Of a DNA stretch of 64,000 bases, positions 22,575 through 35,149 are shown piece by piece. The position numbers and the translations under genes were made by a program. Each line of letters opens with the position of its first letter. Position 1 is the first letter of the stretch. A model generated the notes under the pieces. That model searched no databases. It was not told the DNA's origin and saw nothing but the letters and a program-made list of their open reading frames with translations. Source of the stretch: Prochilodus magdalenae (taxonomy: Eukaryota > Chordata > Actinopteri > Characiformes > Prochilodontidae); assembly GCA_024036415.1 (NCBI GenBank), contig JAMWET010000647.1, forward strand, positions 22,501 to 86,500. Reading direction: 5' to 3'.

Positions 22575-23785
22575 ACTTCTCAAAGACTGTCTGCTAGTTG
22601 TTTGCACAGGGTGTCTAAATAAAGTCGGGCGCAAGCGTAGCCACCTTCGGTATACAGTCACCTTCGGTATATAGCTTGTTTAAGCTAATGCGCTAACATG
22701 CTATGCTATGCTATGCTATGCTATGCTATGCTGTGCTGTGCTGTGCTGTGCTGTGCTGTGCTATGCTATGCTCTGCTGTGCGTTGCTATGTTATGCTGTG
22801 CTATGCTATGCTGTGCTTTGCTATATTGTGCTGTGCTGTGCTGTGCTGTGCTGTGCTATGCTATGCTATGCTATGCTATGCTGTGCTGTGCTGTGCTGTG
22901 CTATGCTATGCTATGCTATGCTATGCTATGCTGTGCTGTGCTGTGCTGTGCTGTGCTGTGCTATGCGGTGCTGCGCTATGTTATGCTATGCTGTGTTGTG
23001 CTGTGATATGCTATGCTATGCTATGCTGTGCTGTGCTGTGCTGTGCTGTGCTGTGCTGTGCTGTGCTATGCGGTGCTGTGCTATGTTATGCTATGCTGTG
23101 TTGTGCTGTGCTATGCTATGCTATGCTATGCTGTGCTGTGTTGTGTTGTGTTGTGTTGTGTTGTGTTGTGTTGTGCTGTGCTGTGCTGTGCTTTGCTGTG
23201 CTATGCTGTGTTGTGCTGTGCTATGCTATGCTGTGCTATGCTATGCTATGCTATGCTATGCTGTGTTGTGTTGTGTTGTGTTGTGTTGTGTTGTGCTGTG
23301 CTGTGCTGTGCTGTGCTATGCTATGCTATGCTTTGCTATGCTATGCTATGCTATGCTGTGCTCTGCTGTGCTGTGCTGTGCTGTGCTATGCTGTGTTGTG
23401 CTGTGCTATGCTATGCTATGCTGTGCTGTGCTGTGCTGTGCTCTGCTGTGCTGTGCTGTGCTATGCTGTGTTGTGCTGTGCTATGCTGTGCTGTGTTCTG
23501 CTGTGGTGTGCTATGCTTTGTTGTGCTGTGCTATGCTATGCTGTGCTATGCTATGCTATGCTATGCTGTAATATTAGTAGGCAGCTCCCTGTTGGCATTG
23601 TTAAATTCTGGGTGCACCCAGATAACTTTGTCATCAATAGTAAGCTTCACTTGAAGGCCGGGATTAAGGGCGGAGCTAGTTTCAGTTGTTCCAACAGATT
23701 TTCCATCAAGAGATTATACCAGACATGGTCCCATGTACTAAATAGTAAACTCTTGTGCAATTCTTTTGAACGTCTCTAGGGGTCA
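22575..23785 (-). pseudogene. Decayed copy of the secreted family, split by a TGCTR array
   Basis: About 22575-22680 matches, on the minus strand, the region of the intact genes around SWVGFY and GYACA (for example GCGTAGCCACCTTCGGTATA against GCGTAGCCATCTTTGGTGTA at 28788). About 23571-23740 continues the same gene (GGCATTGTTAAATTCTGGGT, CTTGAAGGCCGGGATTAA, then GATTTTCCATCAAGAG). The 0.9-kb pentanucleotide array sits between the two parts, where intact genes have only about 20 bases. Frames are broken throughout and both termini are absent, so it cannot encode the family protein. Confidence 0.8.
22698..23574 (+). repeat. Pentanucleotide (TGCTR)n array 1
   Basis: About 175 copies of TGCTA or TGCTG, with rare TGTTG, TGCTC and TGCGG variants. 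Preceded by AAGCTAATGCGCTAACA. All three forward frames stay open because the repeat contains almost no stops; these are not genes. Confidence 0.97.
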
Positions 23786-24028
23786 CCAGCATAACCTTCC
23801 CACCTTCTCTACTCATGGAAAGGAAGTGGGGTACACTTCCTGGGTGGAAGATGAAGAGCTGTTTGGAACTCGTGGCTGGGTCTTTGGATAACTTTAACCT
23901 TCTCTACTGGGGAAGTTGAATGATTTTATGCTTAAATGTAAGTAGATTAGTAAAAGCTGGTTTTGATGGACTGTTGTTGTTGTTGTCGTTTGTGTTTTGG
24001 TTTTATATTGTTCAAGCTAATGCGCTAA
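23786..24028. other. Unique spacer between the two TGCTR arrays
   Basis: No gene seen. It ends in TTCAAGCTAATGCGCTAACA, nearly the same 20 bases as those just before array 1. Confidence 0.6.
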
Positions 24029-25367
24029 CATGCTATGCTGTGCTGTGCTGTGCTATGCTGTGTTATGCTGTGTTATGCTGTGCTGTGTTATGCTGTGCTA
24101 TGCTGTGTTATGCTATGCTGTGCTGTGCTGTGCTGTGCTGTGCTGTGCTGTGCTATGCTGTGTTATGCTGTGTTATGCTGTGCTGTGTTATGCTGTGCTA
24201 TGCTGTGTTATGCTATGCTGTGCTGTGCTGTGCTGTGCTGTGCTGTGCTGTGCCGTGCCGTGCCGTGCTGTGCTATGCTATGTTATGCTATGCTGTGCTG
24301 TGCTGTGCTGTGCTATGCTATGCTGTGCTGTTCTATGCTGTGTTGTGCTGTGCTGTGCTGTGCTGTGCTGTGCTATGCTATGCTGTGTTATGCTGTACTG
24401 TGCTGTGCTATGCTATGCTGTGTTATGCTGTGCTGTGCTGTGTTATGCTGTGCTGTGCTATGCTGTGCTGTGCCGTGCTGTGCTATGCTGTTATGCTATG
24501 CTATGCTGTGCTGTGCTGTGCTGTGCTATGCTATGCTATGCTGTGCTGTTCTATGCTGTGTTGTGCTGTGCTGTGCTATGCTATGCTGTGTTATGCTGTA
24601 CTGTGCTGTGCTATGCTATGCTGTGTTATGCTGTGCTGTGCTGTGTTATGCTGTGCTGTGCTGTGCTATGCTTTGTTATGCTGTGCTGTGCTATGCTGTG
24701 CTGTGCTATGCTGTGTTATGCTGTGCTGTGCTGTGCTATGCTATGCTATGCTATGCTGTGCTGTGCTGTGCTGTGCTGTGCTAGGCTATGCTGTGCTGTG
24801 CTATGCTGTGTTATGCTGTGCTATGCTGTGCTGTGTTGTGCTGTGCTGTGCTGTGCTGTGCTGTGCTGTGTTGTGCTGTGCTGTGCTGTGCTATGCTGTG
24901 TTATGCTGTGCTGTGCTGTGCTGTGCTATGCTGTGTTATGCTGTGCTGTGCTGTGCTATGCTGTGCTGTGCTGTGCTGTGCTGTGCTGTGCTGTGCTATG
25001 CTGTGCAATGCTGTGCTGTGCTGTGCTGTGTTGTGCTGTGTTATGCTGTGCTGTGCTGTGCTGTGCTATGCTATGCTGTGCTATGCTGTGTTGTGCTATG
25101 CTATGCTATGCTATGCTGTGCTATGCTATGCTGTGCTATGCTGTTTTGTGCTATGCTATGCTATGCTGTGCTGTGCTATGCTGTGCTGTGCTGTGCTGTG
25201 CTGTGCTATGCTGTGCTATGCTGTGCTATGCTATGCTATGCTGTGCTATGCTGTGTTGTGCTATGCTATGCTATGCTATGCTGTGCTATGCTGTGTTGTG
25301 CTGTGCTGTGCTGTGCTATGCTGTGCTATGCTATGCTGTGCTATGCTGTGTTGTGCTATGCTATGCT
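24029..25367 (+). repeat. Pentanucleotide (TGCTR)n array 2
   Basis: About 268 copies of TGCTG/TGCTA with frequent TGTTA variants, including a local near-duplicate block (24045-24125 repeated at 24160-24240). Open frames of up to about 500 codons are repeat translations. Confidence 0.97.
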
Positions 25368-26269
25368 AAAAACAAATGTGCTGCCTGTTTGCTCGTGCAG
25401 ACAAGGAGCCTTGTCAATGAGATACATCTAGGACAAATACAGTGCCTTCCCAAACAGGACCAAACCACAGCCTCTCTTAAACTCATCTCACTAAGACCAA
25501 CACTTAAAACCTAAGACTGTTGCTGGTAAGGCTGATCTTATCACTAGGGAAAACTGCAGAACAAAAGACTCTTATTATTGGCTGGACCAGCCTTTACTAT
25601 CTGTATTGGGCTGGTTTGCTGGCTGTATCTGTATTTTCCTTTCCTTTTGTAATACATTTGTGATTCATTGTTCATTTTTAAAAAGATGGTACATCATTGT
25701 TCAACTGTGTGTTTCTTTGAGCTTGTTTGGCTAGAAGGTGAAGGGAAACCCTCCTTAGGTTATGTGTGCCTCTTTTTATTCTGAGACAGGTTACATAGCA
25801 CCCCCAAACAGAGACACTGGCTATTAATTGTAATGATTGATTCTGCCATTTATTTCATTGGGGCCATCTTTACAATCCACACTCTCAAATCGCCACTGAC
25901 TTCCAGTCTGACACTGCAGGACTTCACTGCAGGACTGTCCATGGACCACGTTATAGAAACTCTCAGTCAACTATATATTGGCTCTGAGGATGAGGAGGAT
26001 TAAACAGATGCAGACGTGCTCTGTGACCAGCCAGAGGAACATTGCCATTGCTGAAGTCATGGGCAAATTGGGAAACCAGTTAAACATACTGAGGGACTAT
26101 TAAAGCCCTTGGGTACAAAGTGAGATATTGTAACCCATGTTTTGCCAGTCTTTCGAGGGGCATAGTCAGCACTGCTGGTGTGCTGGTAAGGCTAGGAACG
26201 TTGATTGAACAAGACTTGGCAGGAGCCAAGAACTACTGAGAAAGAGCTTCCCAACAAGGAAGGATAGAA
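25368..26269. other. Intergenic, no gene seen
   Basis: Non-repetitive sequence without a convincing frame. It may contain a worn transposon, but I cannot identify one. Confidence 0.4.
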
Positions 26270-26590
26270 AGACCTTCTTTTAAAACCAATAAGAACAAAT
26301 GTGGTTCAGGATGCACCCCCGTGCACAAAGCCAGCTCCATAAAGACATGGATTGACAAATTTGCTTGACCTGAACCCCATTGAACACCTTTGGAATGAAC
26401 TAGAATGTTGATTGTGAGCCTGACCTTTTCAATTAACATCAGTGTGTGCCCTCACAAATGCTATTTTGACTAAATAGACACAATTTCCCATAGACACACT
26501 TCAAAATGTTACGGGGGAAGCCTTCCCAAAAGAGAGGGGCAAGCCATGTTAATGCTCATGGTGATGGTGAGGTACTCACATACTTTAAGA
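26270..26590 (+). mobile_element. Tc1-like element remnant, C-terminal piece
   Basis: The frame at about 26366-26408 reads DLNPIEHLWNELEC, the conserved motif with the last catalytic acidic residue of Tc1 transposases. The downstream part (CTCACAAATGCTATTTTGAC and on) matches the short element at 16205-16532, linking that short element to an autonomous relative. Broken and inactive. Confidence 0.7.
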
Positions 26591-27082
26591 CACTCATCAT
26601 CAAAGAATAGCTACACCCACAAGGATTAACCAACAGGAACGACATTTGGTGGGTAGGTTTGACATTTAGAGACATGCAAACGATTTCATGCTCAGTTGCA
26701 CATGTAATGTAAACAAGGACGGACCTTATCGCAGTGCCTGACTTGCCCAACTGCCAGGATTGTGGACATCCAGCAAGTCATCCTGTTAGTGCCAGCACCG
26801 TCTGTGTGAGGATATTCAAGCTGCATGGGATGGATTATCACAGGACACCATCAGGAACCTCTACAGCTCCATACCGAGACGTCTGGTGTGTTGGGTTAGC
26901 AAACACGGCGGCCCAACACCATACTGAGAGACAGACTTCTGTATGTGTAGCTCAATAAATATTGATCATATCAGTCTAAATTTATCATCAGTTATTGATC
27001 CTGGTCACCTTTATCTTCCTTCCCAACACCACCGCACTCCCACACCTCCTTCTGGGTGCAGCCATTCTTTAGTTGATGAGTG
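26591..27082 (+). mobile_element. Deleted Tc1/mariner copy with both terminal repeats
   Basis: It begins CACTCATCATCAAAGAATAG and ends with the inverse of CACTCATCAACTAAAGAATG just before TATA. It is 492 bp long and retains only short transposase pieces. It gives the best view of the roughly 36-bp terminal repeat of the family also found at 7294. Confidence 0.85.
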
Positions 27083-27283
27083 TATACAGGCCATATACAT
27101 ATACAGTATGACAATGACCAGAGTGTTGCTAATGCTAGCATAGTTTCAGAGAGGGTTCTTCTCTCCTGCTCTGCTTATTCCCACAGTAGTAACATTCGTT
27201 TTGTTTTTTGTTAATGTCTTCATTGTATGAAGAAGTTGGAAAGAAAAGAAACACAATCATTTTGCATTTTTAAGTTTCTTATG

Positions 27284-27372
27284 TAGCTCTGTGATGGACT
27301 GGTGGCCTGGGATAGGCTCCAGCACCCCTCACTACCCAGAAGGATAAACGACTCAGCAGATGAATGGATGAT
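27284..27372 (+). repeat. SINE/LINE-tail type dispersed repeat
   Basis: Contains TGTGATGGACTGGTGGCC, GGGATAGGCTCCAGCACCCC and GAAGGATAAACGACTCAGCA, a tail I recognise as very common in fish genomes. The exact family is not assigned. Confidence 0.6.
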
Positions 27373-27432
27373 TATTAGGTAGGACTAACCGAGAATGTCC
27401 GGTTGTAGGAATGATCTAACGTTTCCATGGTT

Positions 27433-28010
27433 TCAGAGAGAATTCAAATATTCAAGGAGACAAAAACTGAGTGTGCTGGGTGAGTGGGGTCCTTCATGAT
27501 GCAGGTGGCCCTCTTCCTGCATCTGGAGGTGTAGATGTCGGTGGTGGTGGGGAGGCTGACTCCGACAGACCTCTGTGCAGCCTTCACCACCCTCTGCAGA
27601 GCTTTCCTGTCTGCAGCAGAGCAGCTTCCGTGCCACACGTTGATGCTGGAGCATAGGACGCTCTTCACCACACATCTGTAGAAGGAGGTGAGGACCGAGC
27701 TCCCGAGCCCAGCTCGCCTCAACCGCCTGAGGAAGTAGAGCCGCTGATGTGCCTTCCTGACCAGGCTGGAAGTGTTGTTGCTCCAGGTGAGGTTGTTGCT
27801 CAGGTGAACACCCAGGTAACTGTAGTTGGAGACCACTTCCACCGCAGACCCTCCGACATGCAGGGGGAGGTGGGCATGTCTGCCCCTTCTGAAGTCCACA
27901 ATCATCTCCTTCGTCGTCTTTACGTTGATGCGGAAGTCGTTCTTTCTGCACCAGCCCTCCAGGTGTTCTACCTCCTGCTCGTCACTGTGCCGGCATTGAG
28001 CGCATGAATG
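27433..28010 (-). mobile_element. LINE fragment: end of reverse transcriptase ORF
   Basis: The minus-strand frame reads KTKEMIVDF-like (here KTTKEMIVDFRRG), YSYLGVHLSNNLTWSNNT, RLYFLRRLRRAG, NVWHGSC and then TDIYTSRC, the usual order at the end of fish CR1/L2-type reverse transcriptases. The copy lacks the catalytic domain, stops abruptly near 28010, and has one frameshift near the middle that lets a second frame run alongside. It is a 5'-truncated, inactive copy. Confidence 0.75.
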
Positions 28011-28039
28011 TAAGTCAATGGAACCGGATGTTTTTCCAA

Positions 28040-28200
28040 GCATGTTTTGGATATTTCTGGTGGTCCATTCTTCATAAAATGTTTACCCTGTATAAACCGT
28101 AGCTCATGTGATCAAATGTTGGCAAAAAAATAAAAACTGACCAAAATGGAGATACATGGTTTTCATTGGACAGCGATGATATGGTTCACCATAGAGACTG
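28040..28200 (-). repeat. Dispersed repeat fragment
   Basis: GGTGGTCCATTCTTCATAAA through TCATGTGATCAAATG and CATTGGACAGCGATGATATG. Related pieces lie at 30010-30320, 33760-33890 (inverse) and 53870-53970. Class not assigned. Confidence 0.5.
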
Positions 28201-28454
28201 AAGAACCTGAACTCCTTTAACCATCGGTTGAAACATGATTCTTAAACTGCTGAAGTTTTTGCTGATGATATTTTTATTTCCCAGTCTCCTGCCTTTTTAA
28301 AATTTTCGGAACATGTTACAGACATCAAGATGTAACATTTATTACAAATTACAAATTGACCGCCACTGACCACGCTCTCATCTGTCCTGATGGTCCCAAA
28401 TGAAAAATGACCCCTTTAAAACTTCAGAAACATTCAATATAAATATTCAAATAT

Positions 28455-29888
28455 TTATTTTTTTCCCTCGTCTTGAGTGCTGGCACTGGGGTTGTTGACA
28501 CCCTCCCAGGGTATAGTGCGTGCTCTTAAATCTGCATGGCCGTTGTCCAGGAAGAATCGAAGCTGTAGTCCAGGAGCAATGGAGTGACCAGACTTATATT
28601 CATAGATGTCGTAATCTGTAGAGAACTCTTGGTCAGGGTTCTTCTCAAACTTGACAGCATATTGGTAAACTTGAGTCATATACGTTCCATTATCATCTTG
28701 TGTGCTTCGGTAGAATCCCACCCAAGCATTCGCAAAGTCGGTTTTCCAGGTAACGAATGACTTCTTAATGAAGAGGCGAGCACATGCGTAGCCATCTTTG
28801 GTGTAAAGCTGCAGACGGGCGTCATAACCTCTAACATTGGTAGGGGGAACCCCGTTGGCCTCATTAAACACCTGGCCTACCCAGATAGTTTCAGTGTTGT
28901 GAGTAAGTTTTATTTGAAGGCCTTGGTTTAGCGCTGTGCTCGTCTCATAGAACCCATACGGCTTTCCGTCCAGGGGTACAACCTTCAGCGACTGGTCGTC
29001 TTTATAAAGCCCTATATTGGCGTATCGGCGTAGGATGTTCTCTGGTATTCCTCCCCATGAAATCTTGGCATATCCATTCGAGGTAGACTTGACCTCTAGT
29101 TTTAATTTTTGGGATGGTTCACATTTAACGGTGTCGAGTGACCGCTTTGAATGTTGGTTGCTGGTCGAGCACATACTTGGTGAGTTGTCCGTCTCATAGC
29201 CGGCCAGAATCAAAAACTGGGCTAAACCTTGAGGGTACTGAAATCTGTTCTCTAAATCCTCAACTCTTCGTTCAAACTGTACCATCTCACACTGATTGGC
29301 TGATGTAGGACTAGTAAAGAGATTACCTATGGGATCATTTGTAGGACTGTTACACGTACCAAGGGCCTGGATTTGCCTCAGAAGTGATAGGCTGACCTTG
29401 AAGGTTTCCTGTGGGTCATAATGTACGGTAGCGTAGATTTCTTCTACCGTCTGTGGACTGGTCTTTTTAACTCGAACTACAAGTCTGTCCATGTTACGGT
29501 TGGGATCGTTTTTGTCAGAGTTATAGAAGTCCTGTGTAACATAAGGAGGTAGCTGAGAAGCATGAGACTTATAATTGATTTTGCCCACCTTGTAATACAC
29601 ACTGTCCATGTTATTTAACGCAGGAAAGACCCTCTCGTTGTTGAGAAATACTTTGAAGCCATAATCCCCTTGTGCCACGTTGATTTTGGGTACACTGAGA
29701 ACGTTGTTTTTGTCGATTTGAATATTGTTGGCAAACCAGTGCAGAAGCATGAGACCATGGCGTGGGAATCCTTTGCCAAACTTGGTGAGCTCTTTCAAGT
29801 CCTTCATATTATTCAGCACTCTGAGAGAGGTGGCACTGACCACAGCCAGACACACCAAGAGACAGCCGAGAAGCACTCCACTCTTCAT
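28455..29888 (-). CDS. Secreted protein family member 2 (unnamed teleost family)
   Basis: A 477-residue paralogue of the genes at 18961 and 45821, in one coding exon. Signal peptide about 1-19 (MKSGVLLGCLLVCLAVVSA). Shared blocks: FPRHGLMLLHWFANN (41-55), YVTQDFYNSD (116-125), NMDRLVVRV (132-140), LLRQIQAL (169-176), WGGIPENI (278-285), VRGYDARLQLYTKDGYACAR (352-371), AWVGFY (388-393), ARTIPWEG (456-463). The repeated unit seen in member 1 is present here at about 272-328 and 366-446. The acceptor TCTAG lies 8 nt before the ATG. The C-terminus has an extra 14-residue polar tail. The TAA stop overlaps an AATAAA; better-placed poly(A) signals on this strand are at 28338-28343 and 28273-28278. 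Function unknown; secretion predicted. Confidence 0.87.
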   Translation of the reverse strand: MKSGVLLGCLLVCLAVVSATSLRVLNNMKDLKELTKFGKGFPRHGLMLLHWFANNIQIDKNNVLSVPKINVAQGDYGFKVFLNNERVFPALNNMDSVYYKVGKINYKSHASQLPPYVTQDFYNSDKNDPNRNMDRLVVRVKKTSPQTVEEIYATVHYDPQETFKVSLSLLRQIQALGTCNSPTNDPIGNLFTSPTSANQCEMVQFERRVEDLENRFQYPQGLAQFLILAGYETDNSPSMCSTSNQHSKRSLDTVKCEPSQKLKLEVKSTSNGYAKISWGGIPENILRRYANIGLYKDDQSLKVVPLDGKPYGFYETSTALNQGLQIKLTHNTETIWVGQVFNEANGVPPTNVRGYDARLQLYTKDGYACARLFIKKSFVTWKTDFANAWVGFYRSTQDDNGTYMTQVYQYAVKFEKNPDQEFSTDYDIYEYKSGHSIAPGLQLRFFLDNGHADLRARTIPWEGVNNPSASTQDEGKK

Positions 29889-30009
29889 CTCAAAGCCTAG
29901 AGTAATTTAAAACAATAATAATCAAACAGTAAAAACTTAATATTAGCATTGAAAAACACAGACAGAGATAATCCCAGGAACTAGAAGACCTAATGAACTT
30001 TACTTTCCA

Positions 30010-30320
30010 TGGTGGACTACTAGATACATAGGCATAACGTCGCTGTCCAAAGGAAAACAAGTGTCACCAAAATGGCAACTTTACAGGAGAGGGCAAAAAC
30101 CTACTTTAATTCTAACGTAAGCCAAATTTCTTGAATTTCCCTCTGAACGAACCACGCACCACCAGGTTTGGGACATTCCTGTTGGTCAATTCATCATGAA
30201 CTTTTCACACAGTGTAAACAGCAGCTGCCATATTTAACTGATGCAAAAAAAAAATACATGTTTCTCATTGGACGGAGACTACATGCAAGCTTTTGGGAAC
30301 AGAGTTGCATGCAAATACTG
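30010..30320. repeat. Dispersed repeat fragment
   Basis: CATAACGTCGCTGTCCAAAG, AAAATGGCAACTTTACAGGA and CTCATTGGACGGAGACTACA match the pieces at 28040 and 53870. Class not assigned. Confidence 0.45.
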
Positions 30321-30326
30321 TACATA

Positions 30327-31711
<1,385 letters not shown>

Positions 31712-31889
31712 TAGATATCATTATCCAAAGTACTTCACGATGAAGTTTCCCATGAACAGCTTTCCCAGAAACTAACTGAACCAAATGAAAGGGAATCAGC
31801 TCCAACTTGAATCCATACCTAACTTGAATAAGACTGTCCAGATGTTTCTGCCGCAACACCTGAAACTATAAATGGAGTAAGCTTACCTG

Positions 31890-32640
31890 GCGAGTTCCAC
31901 AGGAGGTGGTGTTTGTGGGCTGCTTGTGGAAGTGAGGATGTTTGAACCTGTAGGAGAGATGCACACCGAACCATGTGAAGCAGTGCTTTTCTCTGTAGTG
32001 CTGAATGAACATGTAGTTTCCCAGTATTTTAAAGATAAACCATGAAAGTTTACTGGCAATGCAAAAAGATGAAAGGTCACTATACTCCTCCTAAAGTAGC
32101 TCTATAAGTCAGGTCATTTCACTCCTCCAGCTTTACTACGTCTTTAAAACGGCTCCCAGTAAACGAGGTGGTGTTGTTGCGGATGCTCACTGAGAGATGA
32201 TTCCACACGGTCTCCTCCTCCAAGGTCTTATGTAGCTCACGTCAAGTTCTGTGTGGTTCACATGAACGACCTCAGTACCTCGAGCAGAACTCCTTTTATA
32301 CATGGTTCTATGGGAGGGATGAATTTCTCCTCCCTAGCCTTATCTTATCTTCTCGTCCTTATAAGGTGTGTAAGGTGTTAGGAGTCCCTATAAGGCACAT
32401 CATTGTTCTTTACACAGTGTTTATTATTCAGGTCAAATTTGACAATTTCAACACTGTGATTTTCACAAGTATCGCTGATTTCATTGATAAAGCTAGCCCT
32501 GTTAGTATGCCACCTCTTTCCGAAGACAGTGAGGATGCTTCTATGGAATTTGGGAGCTTTTGTAACTGTGCCAGGCAGGGCAAAGGTGTTTCGTAGAGGG
32601 ATGTTTTCCACTATATGAAATCACTATTATACACAAAATG
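31890..32640. other. Upstream of secreted-family gene 2; no gene seen
   Basis: Expected to hold the 5' exon and promoter of the minus-strand gene. I can identify no specific elements or conserved frames. Confidence 0.4.
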
Positions 32641-33110
32641 ATTCTATATACTGTATTACTTTGTTCTTCAATGGTCAGGACCCCCACAGGACCACCACAG
32701 AGCAGGTATGATGTGGGTGGTGGATCATTCTCAGCACTGCAGTGACACTGACGTGGTGGTGGTGTGTTAGTGTGTGTGGTGCTGGTGTGAGTGGATCAGA
32801 CACAGCAGTGCTGCTGGACATCTCAGTGTCACTGCTGGACTGAGATTTGTATACTAACCAGAACTATCCAGCCAAGAGTGTCCTGTGGGCAGCGTCCTGT
32901 GGGCAGCGTCCTGTGGGCAGCGTCCTGTGGGCAGCGTCCTGTGTCCACTGATGAAGGACTAGAGGATGGCCAGCACTGCACTGTGTAGCAGCAGATGAGC
33001 TATCGTCTCTGACTGTCCATCTACAAGGTGGAGCAGCAAGGTAGGAGTGTCTAAGAGAGTGGACAGTGAGTGGACAGACGAGGTCCTAATAAATGCAATA
33101 TTGAATGAAA
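32640..33110. repeat. Dispersed palindrome-type repeat (same family as 45274)
   Basis: Contains TTCTTCAATGGTCAGGACCC, CACTGCAGTGACACTGACGT and GTGAGTGGATCAGACACAGC, a high-copy sequence I associate with catfish and characin genomes. An internal 15-bp unit GTCCTGTGGGCAGC occurs about five times at 32879-32943. Class (non-autonomous DNA transposon) is inferred. Confidence 0.65.
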
Positions 33111-33179
33111 GTCTCAATGTAAAGTAATATAATTCAAACACCTTCACCACCAATGCTCATATTACGTTTTTTTGTAATA

Positions 33180-33257
33180 GTTTTTTTAATAATACTACTA
33201 ATAATACTAATATAACAACAACAACAACAACAACAACAACAAAACAACAATATTATT

Positions 33258-33314
<57 letters not shown>

Positions 33315-33360
33315 TTATTATTATTATTTATATATATATATATTTATTTTATTGTATTTT
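33180..33360 (+). repeat. ATT/AAC microsatellites
   Basis: An AAC run followed by ATT runs and a short TATA run. Confidence 0.95.
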
Positions 33361-34424
33361 TTGCAAGCCATCTTCATCTTTTTTTCCTTTGCAGCCAGCC
33401 ATCTTGTAAAATATGCTGGTATCTTCATTGTAAATTTCTAAAATCTTAATTAAAGATATAAAAAAATATTGACGTAAAAAACTGGTGAACTGGAAGCTAA
33501 CTTCAGCCTTCTGTAATGGTAGTAATACATCAACACCCAGGTAGGAATTAGTACTTTGCTTCTATAGTAGGAGCATCTAAATACTAAAAGTCTCACGTGA
33601 TACATTTACGCTATTGTCCCCGCGGCTTAGAAGTTGGTGCTGATGATGTAAACTGAAAGGATGGACAAAATGTTCAGGCATGAGTCCAATCAGGCTACCT
33701 GATGTTTCAATGCTATATTATAACTATACTGACTCAATCAAACTATACAAAAATTGTATTAAGGGTTATATCTGTTTTTGTTGATTTTTTACTTTTATGC
33801 CTCATTTGATCACATGAGCTGCTCTTTACACCGTGTGTGAATTCCATGAAGAATGGACCAACAGAAATGGCCCTATGTATGCGTAATAAAATATAAAATA
33901 TTAATTATTTGTTACTGTTTTATATGTGCCATATAACATTTGTAAGGTTTATATGACTGATCATTGATGCAGGTTTAATGTTTCACCTCAGGGCATGGGT
34001 GGAGCCTTTTGCTTTATTGAACAGTTAATTAATAAGTATTTAATAGGTAAATATGTGGTGCTCACCTGTAGGTATCTCGTACATGCTGTTTATATATAGA
34101 ATTTACATAAACAGCTTAAATATGAAGTATTTACAGTGAATATTCTGCTACAAATGTCCAAACATTTCATTTTAAATACATAAATATATAATAATTACTG
34201 ACGTACGAATAATACTTGTATTTGGTGCATAATTTGCATTTCCAGGGAAGGCTAATAGCTCTTTCTACGGAGCTGTAGCACGTTTCCACAGCTGTGCAGA
34301 TGTTGATCATTCTGTAATACTCTGTAGATAATATATAGTTTATATGTCTACCCAGCACACGTGTGTATATACAGTAGTATCCACATGTGCGCAAGTACTC
34401 TCTCCTCTCTCTATCTTAATGAGC
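33361..34424. other. Intergenic, no gene seen
   Basis: AT-rich. About 33760-33890 is an inverse copy of the dispersed repeat at 28040 (GATCACATGAGCTGCTCTTT and CCATGAAGAATGGACCA). No coding frame is supported. Confidence 0.5.
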
Positions 34425-34695
34425 TCTGTGTATGGTTATGAACACTGTGTATGGTTATGAATGCTGTGTGTTGTTATGACGACATCCATGATTATGAATG
34501 TTGTGTATGGTTGCGAATGCTGTGTATGGTTATGAAGACTGTGTATGGTTATGAATGCTGTGCATGGTTAAGAGCTCTGTGTTTAATTATGAGCTCTGTG
34601 CTTGGTTATGAACAACGTGCATGGTTGGGAACGTTGTGTATGGTTGCGAGTGCCGTGTATGGTTATGAACACAGTGTATGGTTATGAATGCTGTT
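34425..34695 (+). repeat. TATGGTTATGAA-type array A
   Basis: Irregular copies of about 18-19 bp built on GTGTATGGTTATGAATGCT, the same sense as array C at 38876 and opposite to array B at 35150. Confidence 0.85.
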
Positions 34696-34794
34696 TGAAT
34701 GGCTGTTTTCATGTTTCTCTTTTTTGGCCTTACGTTTCACTTAATTCTGAGTCTGATTTCGTCCTCTATGCTCCTGCAACAACTATATTCGGTA

Positions 34795-35040
34795 GTATGT
34801 ATGGTTTTCATTTTCATGTTCTCCAGTGTTTACTTTCAGCACATGACCTTATAGCTCACTGGAGTGCTGTATCTTCATGTATCTTCATGCCTGCTCTACT
34901 ACTGTACACATTTGCGTTAGGTAAATACTGTAATGGCGCTGACCATTGCTAAGTCCAGTTTCTTCAGAAGTCCACTCTTTCACATTTGCATGTAGTGTAG
35001 TGCTTATCAGTGTGTGCTGACTGAAGTCGTTTCTACACTG
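34795..35040 (+). repeat. Unique segment duplicated at 40338-40575
   Basis: From GTTCTCCAGTGTTTACTTTC to GCTGACTGAAGTCGTTTCT the sequence is about 95% identical to 40338-40575. In both places it directly follows an array in the same orientation. Confidence 0.9.
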
Positions 35041-35149
35041 TTTTATGATAGCTTTTATTTCCATCTTGTATTTGAGCTACTGGCCAAAAGTTTCCAATGA
35101 ACATTATATTTTAAAGAGCGAATGGAGGGATGAACGAAAGGATATTGTG

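Noticed and set aside
22703..25514. Cysteine-rich frames of up to about 500 codons (LCYAVLCCA type)
   Set aside because: Translations of the TGCTR pentanucleotide arrays, which lack stops in all three forward frames.
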